41,038 nucleotides of DNA. It comes from UBA5738 sp049641805. GTDB lineage: Bacteria; Patescibacteriota; Minisyncoccia; Minisyncoccales; UBA5738. The position numbers and the translations under genes were made by a program. Shown here piece after piece: positions 1 through 7,112 of this stretch. The stretch is from positions 1 to 41,038 of the forward strand of contig JBARNX010000021.1 in NCBI GenBank assembly GCA_049641805.1, given 5' to 3'. The notes beneath the pieces were generated by a model, which was not told where the DNA came from, made no database searches, and worked only from the letters and a program-made list of their open reading frames with translations. Every line of letters begins with the position of its first letter. Positions within the stretch are counted from its first letter, which is position 1.

Positions 1-1
1 C

Positions 2-3000
2 ACCAACAACCCTCAATGGACCAAGGGCAAAAACGGCACCGCCCTGCAATTTGACGGCAAGGATGACTATGTTGATTGCGGGAGTACCAGCTCTTTGAAT
101 GGTATTTCCGGGGTGGTTTCGGTTGAAGCTTGGGCTAGGCTTGATAATTTGAGATATAATAGCATCGTGAACAAAAGGACTGGCAATGTAGAGGGTCATT
201 GGGATTTTAGACATTATACTTCCGGGTTGCAATTTGTTAATTTTGATTCCGGCGGCAATCCCAAAATTATTACCGCCGCCGCGACATTTGATAATGATTG
301 GCATCATTTAATCGTCGTGGCCACTGATTCGGAGGTGAAAATTTATATGGATGGCAAAAGATTAACAACTACCGGAGCTTTGGCGCCAATAATTTCCACA
401 AGCGTTAATGTTAAAATTGGCGGTTGGGGTGTTGCTGGAAATTATTACTCTGACGGGCAAATTGACGAGGTGAGGATTTATAACCGGGCGCTGACGGAGG
501 CGGAGGTGAAATATCACTATAATCGCGGGGGGCCGGTGGCGCAGTGGGATATGGACGAGGGAAGCGGGTCGGTGATAAATGATAAGTCGGGCAACAATAA
601 TAACGGCACGCTGGTTAACGGCGCGACCTGGGCCCAAGGCAAGCACGGCAGTGCCTTGAGCTTTGACGGCGTGGATGATTATGCCACGGTGGCCAATTCC
701 GCGAGCTTGAATCCGACATCAAAAATTACCGTCGGTTTTTGGGCAAAACGAAACGGTGCGGGAACCGGCGTAACCCCCGGCCTTCTGTCAAAACGCGCCA
801 ACGGATTTGGCTTGATATGGCAAGGGGGCGCCGATGCCGACATTTTGAGTACTCGTATTTATCAAAGCGATGGAACGGCGATAAACAGCGGTAATATTTC
901 CGGCGTTCTTTCGGTGGGAGAGTGGCGATATATAAATTTGGTGGCCGACGGCACGAATGTGATCACTTATGTTAACGGCGTTCCCAAAAAAACCGTGCCG
1001 TATAATGGCACGATATTAACCGGCACCGCTTTGCTGACCATTGGCCAGCAATCAAGTGCATATTTCAACGGACAGATTGATGAGGTGAAGGTTTATGACT
1101 ATGCGCGGACAGAGGAGGAGATTCGGCTGGATTATAATGCCGGGCTGGCAACGCACTTGGGGCCCAGCGGCAAGACTTGCAGTGAAGACCCGGCCGGCTG
1201 TATGGATTTTGGCCTGGCCGGCCATTGGGATATGGATGAGGGAAGCGGATCAATAATCAATGATAAGTCGGGCAACAACAACCACGGCACCCTCACCAGC
1301 ACCCGCATCAACGGTCCCCAGTGGACCAAAGGCAAAAACGGCAGTGCCCTGCAATTTGACGGCAAAGATGATTATGTGGATTGCGGAAATGACGCAAGTT
1401 TAAATATTACTGATGAGATTACTTTAGAGGCATGGTTTAAGCCAGTTTATAAAAGTAGCGGCAATTTTGGGCCCAATGATTGGATTTTAGTCAAAGGGGG
1501 CGCATATAGAGAGTCTTTTATATTCGGGCCATATTACAATACTTTTTTGTTGGCAGCATCTAACGATGGGTCAGCATGGGATTATTGGTTATCAGCCCCA
1601 TTGGTAGCCGGTGCATGGCATCATGCGATATTTACCAACAAGGGAGGAGAGGGCGGAAAATTATATATTGATGGCCTATTGGTAGCTTCAAATAGTAGCT
1701 ATGTAGCTTTGAAGTCAGATGTTACCGCCAATATATTTTTGGGTCGCAGAAGTTCTAATTATTATAAAGGATTAATTGACGAGGTGCGTATCTACAATCG
1801 GGCGTTGAGCGCCGAGGAGGTGAGGTATCATTATAATCAGGGGAAGCCGGTGGCGCAGTGGGATATGGATGAGGGAAGCGGGTCGGTGATAAATGATAAG
1901 TCGGGCAACGGCAATAACGGCACGCTGGTTAACGGCGCGACCTGGGCCCAAGGCAAGCGTGGCACGGCCTTGAGCTTTGATGGCACGGATGATTATGTTT
2001 CGGTTAACGACGATACTAATTTCCGCACAACGGGCGATTGGACCAGATCCATTTGGGTGAATTCTCCTGTTGCAATCGGTGGTGATGGAACTACCAATGA
2101 TATTTGGACGCAAAGGACAACGACAAATAAATTTCTTTTGAGAATAGAGGCTGCGGGAAAGTGGGCGCTATATTACAGATCAACCGGTGCGGGCTTTTCT
2201 TCCTTTTTTATCGCAAGAACCGAAGCTGGGGTTTGGCAAAACATTGTGGCGGTGAAATCGGGGACATCTGTCGCAGTTTATCTTGATGGAAAAAAAGTCG
2301 CGAGTGCGGCAAACGCTGAAAATTTCCCAAACGACAGCCACCAGATTTATTTTGGCTCGGTGGCTGGCGGCACGGCGCAATTTTTACGAGGCCTGATTGA
2401 TGAGGTGAAGATTTATGACTATGCGCGGACAGAGGAGGAGATTCGGCTGGATTATAATGCCGGGCTGGCAACGCACTTGGGGCCCAGCGGCAAGACTTGC
2501 AGTGAGGACCCGGCCGGCTGTATGGATTTTGGCCTGGCCGGCCATTGGGATATGGATGAGGGAAGCGGATCAATTCTAAATGATAAGTCGGGCAACAACA
2601 ATACCTGTTCGCTGGTTAACGGCCCGGTATGGTCAAAAGGGAAAACCGGCAGTGCTTTATATTTTGACGGCGAAAATGATTATGCCAATTGCAATGCGGC
2701 GGTTAATGATATTTCAAGCGTTACCGGAACAGTGGAGCTTTGGGCAAAAGCGGACAGCGGCGTTGGGTTTCCATTCCATTCCAATGCAAATGTAAGAACT
2801 TATATAGCTAGAGGATCAACTGCATTTAATGTGGCTAAAGGTGAGCCTGCGGCATATATTTCTTTTCCTTCTACTCCAATCGGAGAATGGCATCATTTGG
2901 TGCTGGCTTGGGATAATGGTGTTTTTTGGGGATACCAAGACGGGGCATTGATTGATTCAAAAAGTTTTTCAAATTCCTCTGTTGCAAGCATTGTTAGAAT

Positions 3001-3739
3001 CGGCCAGCATGCTAGCGGCAGTGTTAGTGATTCTTTTGATGGCCAAATTGATGGGGTGAAAATTTATAATCGGGCGTTGAGTGCCGAGGAGGTGAGGTAT
3101 CATTATAATCAGGGGAAGCCGGTGGCGTATTGGGCGATGGACGAGGGCGAGGGGACGCGGGCGTTTGATGTTTCGGGCAACAACAACACCGGGGTTTTGA
3201 CCAACGGCCCGACTTGGGTGGAAGGCAAGCGCGGCAGTGCCTTGAGCTTTGACGGCGCGGATGATTATGTGAGTTGCGGCACGGATTCCAGCTTGAATAT
3301 CGCCGATTCAATGACGGCAAGCGCCTGGATTTATCCAAAAACTTTGGGCGAAGGCAATGCGGGCCATATCATTAGCCGGGGCGGAACCGGCGGTTGGTGT
3401 TTTTATGTTCTTACCGGTAATATCTTGAAATTATATAGCGGCGCAGGAATTCAAGTGACTAGCAATGCAAATTCAATCACATTGAATCAATGGCAGTATG
3501 CGACCGTTGTCTATGACAAGCAGAATGTCCGCTTTTTTGTGAACGGGGTTGAGAAGGGAGTGACGGCGGAAACCGATAGTATTCTGAACACTGGAAGCTG
3601 TGTCATCGGGGCCAGAGGGGTGACAGGTGATTTTGATTTTAACGGATACCTTGACGAGGTGAAGGTTTATAACTACGCGCGGACGGCGGAGCAGATAATG
3701 CAGGATTACAACGCAGGAGTTGCCACGCATTTGAAATAG
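2..3739 (+). CDS. LamG-repeat (concanavalin A-like) surface protein, 5'-truncated by the window edge
   Basis: The frame is open from base 2, so the N-terminus lies outside the window; at least 1245 residues are present. It consists of six LamG/laminin-G-3-like jelly-roll units, roughly at 2-520, 535-1115, 1222-1800, 1846-2430, 2542-3075 and 3118-3690. Each unit starts with a W-DMDEGSGS and DKSGNNN segment, has a core ALSFDGxDDYV strand and an EWHH-type strand, and ends with IDEVRIYNRAL or IDEVKIYDYAR. Units 2/3 and 4/5 are separated by a Cys-containing linker (GKTCSEDPAGCMDFGLAG). Such modules usually bind glycans or surfaces in secreted or wall-associated proteins, so an extracellular adhesin-like role is inferred. 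No sortase motif or membrane segment is seen at the C-terminus, which ends shortly after the last unit. Any secretion signal would be in the missing part. DNA between units is almost identical in places, which points to recent internal duplication or conversion. Confidence 0.88.
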   Translation, partial: TNNPQWTKGKNGTALQFDGKDDYVDCGSTSSLNGISGVVSVEAWARLDNLRYNSIVNKRTGNVEGHWDFRHYTSGLQFVNFDSGGNPKIITAAATFDNDWHHLIVVATDSEVKIYMDGKRLTTTGALAPIISTSVNVKIGGWGVAGNYYSDGQIDEVRIYNRALTEAEVKYHYNRGGPVAQWDMDEGSGSVINDKSGNNNNGTLVNGATWAQGKHGSALSFDGVDDYATVANSASLNPTSKITVGFWAKRNGAGTGVTPGLLSKRANGFGLIWQGGADADILSTRIYQSDGTAINSGNISGVLSVGEWRYINLVADGTNVITYVNGVPKKTVPYNGTILTGTALLTIGQQSSAYFNGQIDEVKVYDYARTEEEIRLDYNAGLATHLGPSGKTCSEDPAGCMDFGLAGHWDMDEGSGSIINDKSGNNNHGTLTSTRINGPQWTKGKNGSALQFDGKDDYVDCGNDASLNITDEITLEAWFKPVYKSSGNFGPNDWILVKGGAYRESFIFGPYYNTFLLAASNDGSAWDYWLSAPLVAGAWHHAIFTNKGGEGGKLYIDGLLVASNSSYVALKSDVTANIFLGRRSSNYYKGLIDEVRIYNRALSAEEVRYHYNQGKPVAQWDMDEGSGSVINDKSGNGNNGTLVNGATWAQGKRGTALSFDGTDDYVSVNDDTNFRTTGDWTRSIWVNSPVAIGGDGTTNDIWTQRTTTNKFLLRIEAAGKWALYYRSTGAGFSSFFIARTEAGVWQNIVAVKSGTSVAVYLDGKKVASAANAENFPNDSHQIYFGSVAGGTAQFLRGLIDEVKIYDYARTEEEIRLDYNAGLATHLGPSGKTCSEDPAGCMDFGLAGHWDMDEGSGSILNDKSGNNNTCSLVNGPVWSKGKTGSALYFDGENDYANCNAAVNDISSVTGTVELWAKADSGVGFPFHSNANVRTYIARGSTAFNVAKGEPAAYISFPSTPIGEWHHLVLAWDNGVFWGYQDGALIDSKSFSNSSVASIVRIGQHASGSVSDSFDGQIDGVKIYNRALSAEEVRYHYNQGKPVAYWAMDEGEGTRAFDVSGNNNTGVLTNGPTWVEGKRGSALSFDGADDYVSCGTDSSLNIADSMTASAWIYPKTLGEGNAGHIISRGGTGGWCFYVLTGNILKLYSGAGIQVTSNANSITLNQWQYATVVYDKQNVRFFVNGVEKGVTAETDSILNTGSCVIGARGVTGDFDFNGYLDEVKVYNYARTAEQIMQDYNAGVATHLK

Positions 3740-3747
3740 AATGCTTT

Positions 3748-3791
3748 AAAGGGGTCGCACCCTTTTGATTACAAAAGGGAACGACCCCTTT
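3748..3791. repeat. Nested palindrome, GGTC-GC-ACC type (hairpin after LamG gene)
   Basis: Two 20-nt arms (3748-3767 and 3772-3791) are reverse complements with two mismatches around a 4-nt loop. Each arm is itself a small palindrome, AAGGGGT-CGC-ACCCTT. The position 9 nt after the LamG stop would suit a terminator, but no T-run follows. It belongs to the nested hairpin family also found at 3822, 4401, 15701, 33261 and 34651. Confidence 0.75.
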
Positions 3792-3821
3792 GGCCCCGTT
3801 GACCCCGTGGAACGACCCTAT

Positions 3822-3872
3822 GCGAGGCTCGCGAAGGTCTAACCTTCGTTAGTGCGAAGGTCAGACCTTCGC
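3822..3872. repeat. Nested palindrome, GGTC-TA-ACC type, left flank of hicBA
   Basis: Arms 3831-3848 and 3855-3872 are complementary with one mismatch and a 6-nt loop. Each arm contains the smaller palindrome GAAGGT-CTA-ACCTTC. Its first 27 nt (3822-3848) are identical to 4401-4427 on the other side of hicBA. Confidence 0.8.
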
Positions 3873-3882
3873 TTTGGATGGT

Positions 3883-3910
3883 TTGCTTTTTTGCGGATCG
3901 GCTGTATTAT
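3883..3910 (+). promoter_or_regulatory. Predicted promoter of hicBA (leaderless)
   Basis: TTGCTT at 3883-3888 and TATTAT at 3905-3910 are separated by 16 nt. The ATG of hicB begins only 6 nt after the -10 box, so transcription would start at or next to the start codon. No Shine-Dalgarno sequence is visible. Confidence 0.5.
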
Positions 3911-3916
3911 GCAAAT

Positions 3917-4171
3917 ATGATCACTCAATACATTAAACAGCAATTGAAGAAGGCGAGCTATAAAATTCTGGAGGACGGGACTTTTTTTGGTGAAATTCCC
4001 GGGGCGAAAGGAGTCTGGGCCAATGCGAAAAATTTGGAAGATTGCCGCCGGGAGTTGCAAGAAGTTTTGGAAGAATGGATTTTGTTGAAATTGTCCGACG
4101 GCGATTCAATCCCCGGGCTGGCGATGCCAAAAACCAAAACAAAGCAATCCATGACGGAACAATATGCCTAG
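3917..4171 (+). CDS. hicB: HicB-family antitoxin
   Basis: An 84-residue protein of the HicB partial-RNase-H fold. The stretch YKILEDGTFFGEIPGAKGVW, followed by NLEDCRRELQEVLEEWILL and GDSIPG, is the typical HicB core. It would neutralise the HicA ribonuclease by direct binding. The ATG at 3917 is chosen over an upstream in-frame ATG at 3878 because the family begins with a short strand before the YKILEDG segment and because the predicted -10 box would otherwise lie inside the gene. There is no clear extra DNA-binding domain; the C-terminal tail of about 15 residues is polar. It overlaps hicA by 8 nt, the antitoxin-first order that is opposite to E. coli hicAB. The pair lies between two copies of one hairpin repeat. 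Confidence 0.85.
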   Translation: MITQYIKQQLKKASYKILEDGTFFGEIPGAKGVWANAKNLEDCRRELQEVLEEWILLKLSDGDSIPGLAMPKTKTKQSMTEQYA

Positions 4172-4388
4172 CCGCCTCAATCCGGTTTCACGCCGAATTC
4201 TGATCAAGAAATTTAAAAAACTCGGGTTTGAGGGGCCGATTTCCGGCGGCCGGCATTGCTTTGTGAAAAAAGGCGAATTGAAAGTGAGCATTCCATCGCC
4301 CCATCAAAGAGATGTTATCGGAATTCCTCTTTTGAAAGAAATTTTGAAACAAGCCGGGATCAATCAAAATGATTGGAACAACGCTTGA
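4164..4388 (+). CDS. hicA: HicA-family toxin (mRNA interferase)
   Basis: A 74-residue protein with the HicA double-stranded-RNA-binding-like fold: SRRILIKKFKKLGFE, then GGRHCFVKKG, then the VSIPSPHQRDVIGIPLLKEILKQAGI tail. His31 in GGRHCFV corresponds to the catalytic histidine of HicA ribonucleases, which cleave mRNA when free of HicB. The gene begins inside the 3' end of hicB (8-nt overlap), so translation is probably coupled. The length is normal for the family and no key residue is missing. It could be active; this cannot be judged from sequence alone. Confidence 0.85.
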   Translation: MPSRLNPVSRRILIKKFKKLGFEGPISGGRHCFVKKGELKVSIPSPHQRDVIGIPLLKEILKQAGINQNDWNNA

Positions 4389-4400
4389 GCGCACATAATC

Positions 4401-4452
4401 GCGAGGCTCGCGAAGGTCTAACCTTCGCATTAACGAAGGTTAGACCTTCGCT
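4401..4452. repeat. Nested palindrome, GGTC-TA-ACC type, right flank of hicBA
   Basis: Arms 4410-4427 and 4434-4451 are perfect 18-nt reverse complements with a 6-nt loop. They share a 27-nt identical block with the copy at 3822-3848. It starts 13 nt after the hicA stop and could act as a terminator-like hairpin, though no T-run follows. Confidence 0.8.
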
Positions 4453-4520
4453 GACTTCGCTAACCGGTAGGGCCTGGTAACGCATTTGAATAATTGATAA
4501 ATTATAAATTATATCAGAGT

Positions 4521-5831
4521 ATGGCGGTTATAAACAAAATTAAGAGAACAGTCCGGGGGTTGCTGCCGGGATTCGCGCTGGGCGGGTATCATTATTTGTT
4601 GGCGTTTGCCGCCGCGGCGCGCTACGGTTTTCCGTCGCGCAAATTGAAAGTCATCGGCGTGACCGGGACCAACGGCAAATCGACTACGATCGAGTTTATT
4701 TCCGCAATTTTAAAAGAAGCGGGCTATAAGGTCGCGACTCTGTCATCGATCAAGTTCGAGATCGGGAAAGACCCGCAAATCAATAAAACCGGCAATACGA
4801 TGCCGGGACGGTTTGCCGTGCAAAGCATGCTGGCGCGGGCGGCCAAAGCCGAATGCGATTACGCGATTATTGAAGTTACATCCGAGGGCATCAAACAGCA
4901 TCGCCACCGCTTTATTGATTTTACCGGCGCGGTATTTACCAATTTGACTCCCGAGCACATCGAAAGCCATGGCGGGTTTGATAATTACCGCAAAGCAAAA
5001 CTTCAGCTTTTTGCCACGGCCAAAGGTTTTCATGTGGTTAATTGCGACGATGAAAACGCAAGTTATTTTCTTGGGTTTGAGGCAAAAAGCAAGTTTGGCT
5101 ATGGTTTTTGCGGCAGCCAAGGCATCGGCCGTAATGGCGCCAACTGCGCGGTAATCTGCGCCCAAGATATTAGAACCGGTTTAAACGGCGCGCAATTTGG
5201 CGTTGAAAACGATAAATTCGAGATAAAGCTGGCCGGCGAGTTTAATATCCACAACGCGCTGGCCGCGATCTGTTGCGCAGTTTCCCAAGGAGTGGAGATG
5301 GACGCGTGCCAAAGGGCGCTTTTCGGAATCAAGATCGTGCCCGGGCGGATGGAAAAAGCCAGCGATTCGCCGCGGGTGTTTGTTGATTTCGCGTTCACTC
5401 CGAACGCGCTGGAAAAAGTTTATTCGACTCTTGAGCGCGATTGCCGGGGGGAAAACGGGAAGCTTGTTTGTCTGTTGGGCGCGTGCGGCGGCGGCCGCGA
5501 TAAATGGAAACGGCCGATCCTGGGACAAATCGCGGCCAAACATTGCGGCGAGATTATTCTGACCAACGAAGACCCTTATGACGAAGATCCGCAAAAGATC
5601 GTCGATATGGTCAAAGACGGAGCGGTTAAGGCCGGTTTTAGGGGCGGCATTCACGAAATTATGGATCGCCGGGAAGCAATCAGGAAAGCGCTTGAATTGA
5701 CCGGGGCCGACGATGTGGCGATACTCACGGGCAAGGGAAGTATGCCGTGGACTTTTCTCGCCAATAGCGAAAAAATCCCGTGGAACGAGAAGGAAATCGT
5801 GGCCGAAGAGCTGGCAAAACTGCATAAATAA
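4521..5831 (+). CDS. Mur ligase family protein (MurE-like amino acid ligase)
   Basis: A 436-residue ATP-dependent Mur-type ligase. The P-loop GTNGKST is at residues 49-55, followed by the central-domain block VTSEGIKQHRH with downstream FTNLTPEHIESHG, and the C-terminal domain with GACGGGRDKWKRP and TNEDPYDEDP. It resembles MurE (UDP-MurNAc-dipeptide to tripeptide step) most, but two things differ. Only about 42 residues precede the P-loop region, so most of the UDP-binding N-domain of MurE (about 100 residues) is absent and replaced by a hydrophobic stretch. The DNPR motif that marks diaminopimelate-adding MurE reads EDPY. The substrate is therefore uncertain. The ATG at 4521 is preferred; a TTG at 4494 would add nine residues. 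A possible -10 (TATATC, 4510-4515) lies 5 nt before this ATG. Confidence 0.8.
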   Translation: MAVINKIKRTVRGLLPGFALGGYHYLLAFAAAARYGFPSRKLKVIGVTGTNGKSTTIEFISAILKEAGYKVATLSSIKFEIGKDPQINKTGNTMPGRFAVQSMLARAAKAECDYAIIEVTSEGIKQHRHRFIDFTGAVFTNLTPEHIESHGGFDNYRKAKLQLFATAKGFHVVNCDDENASYFLGFEAKSKFGYGFCGSQGIGRNGANCAVICAQDIRTGLNGAQFGVENDKFEIKLAGEFNIHNALAAICCAVSQGVEMDACQRALFGIKIVPGRMEKASDSPRVFVDFAFTPNALEKVYSTLERDCRGENGKLVCLLGACGGGRDKWKRPILGQIAAKHCGEIILTNEDPYDEDPQKIVDMVKDGAVKAGFRGGIHEIMDRREAIRKALELTGADDVAILTGKGSMPWTFLANSEKIPWNEKEIVAEELAKLHK

Positions 5832-5851
5832 AAATAAACATTAATTAAAAA

Positions 5852-5891
5852 GGGTCGGACACTTCAAATTTGGAGGGTCCGGCCATTTTTA
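5852..5891 (+). terminator. Rho-independent terminator after the Mur ligase
   Basis: GG-rich stem with GTCGGAC on the left and GTCCGGCC on the right (about 5852-5884, including G-U pairs) around an AAATTT loop, followed by a T-run at 5886-5890. It lies 20 nt after the Mur ligase stop. Confidence 0.7.
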
Positions 5892-5978
5892 AAATACGAA
5901 TCGCGGAAAGCGTTTTTTTATTGGAAATTTCGGTGGAAAAACTTGCAAGAATTTTAATAATTTAACCTTGGTTTAACC

Positions 5979-6007
5979 TTGACAAATTCGCAGGATTGGA
6001 ATACAAT
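5979..6007 (+). promoter_or_regulatory. Strong sigma70-like promoter for the 3D-domain gene
   Basis: A perfect TTGACA (5979-5984), a 17-nt spacer and TACAAT (6002-6007). Transcription would start near 6014, giving a leader of about 120 nt before the ATG at 6136, which is unusual here because several other genes look leaderless. Confidence 0.75.
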
Positions 6008-6013
6008 AGGTGG

Positions 6014-6135
6014 GTCACGATGAATTTGCGGGTTTTGCGCTTATGGGTCAATTTTAAGGGTAATTAACAGTTTTCTGCGAAGCGCAAATACCCTAACCGC
6101 GGCATAGAAAGGCATCTGTGCGCCAGATTTAATTT
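6014..6135 (+). promoter_or_regulatory. Structured 5' leader of the 3D-domain gene (candidate cis-regulatory RNA)
   Basis: The leader can fold: TTTGCGCTT (6034-6042) pairs with AAGCGCAAA (6080-6088), GGGTA (6058-6062) can pair with TACCC (6089-6093), which would cross the first stem as a pseudoknot, and TCTG-TGCGC-CAGA forms a small hairpin at 6115-6127 just before the start codon. CTAACCGCGG at about 6093 faintly recalls the conserved CUAAC segment near the 3' end of ydaO-type (c-di-AMP) riboswitches, which often control wall hydrolases, but the full ydaO consensus is not recognisable. Assignment to a class is not supported; only the long structured leader is. Confidence 0.35.
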
Positions 6136-6705
6136 ATGTGTATTTGCTTGAAGTGTCCTGCGTGGAGCAAAAGTTTGCTCATTTTCACTCTTGGTTTTTC
6201 CAGTCTATGGTTGGCTCTCCGGTTCAACGGCGCGTTAGCCATGGAAACAGCCGCGGTTTTGGAACAATCGAACAAAGCCACGGTTTCCGGCAAGGCTCTC
6301 GAATTGATTTTTTCCGGAGTAATGATTTCGCAAGCCAATCCGTTGGAACTTAGGAACAATTCGGATGTTTGTTCCAAAGAAAACGGCTTGAGTTTTTCAA
6401 AAACCGCGATTCGCAAGATTAAAGTGGTTTTGACGGCCTATTCCAGCACCGTGGGACAGACCGACAGTACGCCGTTCATCACCGCCAACGGCACCTATGT
6501 TCACGATGGAGTGGTTGCCAACAACGGCCTTCCGTTCGGTACCAAGATCCGAATCCCAGAATTGTACGGCAGCAAAGAATTCTCGGTGGAGGACCGGATG
6601 CACTGGCGCATGGGGGATTATCGGTTTGATATCTGGTTTCCGTCCTATGAACAAGCCAAAAACTTCGGCGTGAGGTATGCTTATGTGGAAGTTCTGGAAA
6701 AATAA
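6136..6705 (+). CDS. Membrane-anchored 3D (three-Asp, double-psi beta-barrel) domain protein
   Basis: A 189-residue protein with an N-terminal hydrophobic segment (about residues 12-34, SLLIFTLGFSSLWLALRF) that acts as signal peptide or anchor. A roughly 60-residue low-complexity linker follows, then a 3D domain from about residue 95: VLTAYSS, TDSTPFITANG, VANNGLPFGTKIRIPELYG, SVEDRMHWRMGDYRFDIWF and YAYVEVLE. The 3D fold is the C-terminal part of lytic transglycosylase MltA and of Rpf/YuiC-like wall enzymes; the aspartates in TDS, EDR and FDIW are the family's namesakes. A peptidoglycan-remodelling role outside the membrane is inferred. It stands alone, with its own strong promoter and terminator. 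No good Shine-Dalgarno is seen before the ATG at 6136. Confidence 0.82.
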   Translation: MCICLKCPAWSKSLLIFTLGFSSLWLALRFNGALAMETAAVLEQSNKATVSGKALELIFSGVMISQANPLELRNNSDVCSKENGLSFSKTAIRKIKVVLTAYSSTVGQTDSTPFITANGTYVHDGVVANNGLPFGTKIRIPELYGSKEFSVEDRMHWRMGDYRFDIWFPSYEQAKNFGVRYAYVEVLEK

Positions 6706-6714
6706 TTCTGTCAA

Positions 6715-6753
6715 CAAAAACCGTCCCGAGTTTATCGAGGGGCGGTTTTTTGT
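6715..6753. terminator. Bidirectional terminator between the 3D gene and tRNA-Leu(UAA)
   Basis: AAAAACCGTCCC (6716-6727) pairs with GGGGCGGTTTTTT (about 6739-6751). The A-run on one side and T-run on the other would end transcription of the plus-strand 3D gene and also of the minus-strand tRNA block. Confidence 0.75.
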
Positions 6754-6757
6754 ATTG

Positions 6758-6839
6758 TGCCCGGGGTGGGACTTGAACCCACATGAGTTGCCTCGCAACA
6801 TTTTAAGTGTTGTGCGTGTGCCAATTTCGCCACCCGGGC
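6758..6839 (-). tRNA. tRNA-Leu(UAA)
   Basis: The reverse strand folds into a class II tRNA with acceptor GCCCGGG/CCCGGGC, discriminator A, a long variable arm and a T-arm GTGGGTTCAAGTCCCAC. The anticodon stem CAACA/TGTTG carries the loop CTTAAAA, giving anticodon UAA. The 3' CCA is not encoded, although the base after the discriminator is C. Confidence 0.93.
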
Positions 6840-6840
6840 G

Positions 6841-6860
6841 TATCCCGCCGAAGCGGGATA
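6841..6860. repeat. Perfect 8-bp hairpin upstream of tRNA-Leu(UAA)
   Basis: TATCCCGC-CGAA-GCGGGATA. It abuts the 5' end of the minus-strand tRNA-Leu gene and resembles other short CCCGC hairpins in the window. It may be a processing or spacer structure. Confidence 0.5.
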
Positions 6861-6936
6861 GTTGTCGGCTATTAGTTTTTAGTTGTTGGATCAACCCGGA
6901 ATCTGCATTTGATTAACAATCGACAAACTAATTTTG

Positions 6937-7027
6937 AGGCCGCAGTGAGAATCGCACTCACGCATAACAGTTTTGTCCCGCTACGCGGGATCTCGCGCAG
7001 CGATGACAGACTGTCGCCTTACTACTT
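6937..7027 (-). pseudogene. Broken tRNA-Cys copy with a hairpin inserted inside the anticodon
   Basis: On the minus strand this matches the intact tRNA-Cys at 7041-7112 from its D-arm to its 3' end, but lacks the first 12 nt (5' acceptor strand, positions 8-9 and the first D-arm bases). It carries a 31-nt insertion (6976-7006) between anticodon bases G34 and C35. Removing the insertion restores the tRNA-Cys anticodon arm exactly. The insertion contains a GTCCCGC-TAC-GCGGGAT hairpin. Without the acceptor 5' strand it cannot be a functional tRNA. Confidence 0.75.
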
Positions 7028-7040
7028 ATTATATTCCTTG

Positions 7041-7112
7041 AGGCCGCAGTGAGAATCGCACTCACGCATAACAGTTTTGCAGACTGTCGCCTTACTACTT
7101 GGCTATGCGGCC
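7041..7112 (-). tRNA. tRNA-Cys(GCA)
   Basis: Acceptor GGCCGCA/TGCGGCC with discriminator U (the identity base for Cys), D-stem GCC/GGC, anticodon arm ACAGT-CTGCAAA-ACTGT giving GCA, and T-stem GTGAG/CTCAC. CCA is not encoded; C follows the discriminator. The first 18 nt of the tRNA also encode the last residues and stop codon of the GIY-YIG gene upstream on the same strand. Confidence 0.93.

Noticed and set aside
6014..6135. ydaO (c-di-AMP) or GEMM (c-di-GMP) riboswitch
   Set aside because: Only isolated short matches are seen; the GGGAUA-type junctions of ydaO and the GEMM core are absent. It is kept only as an unclassified leader.
6976..7006. Group I intron in tRNA-Cys
   Set aside because: The insert is 31 nt, far below the size of a group I intron, and has no P3-P9 core elements.
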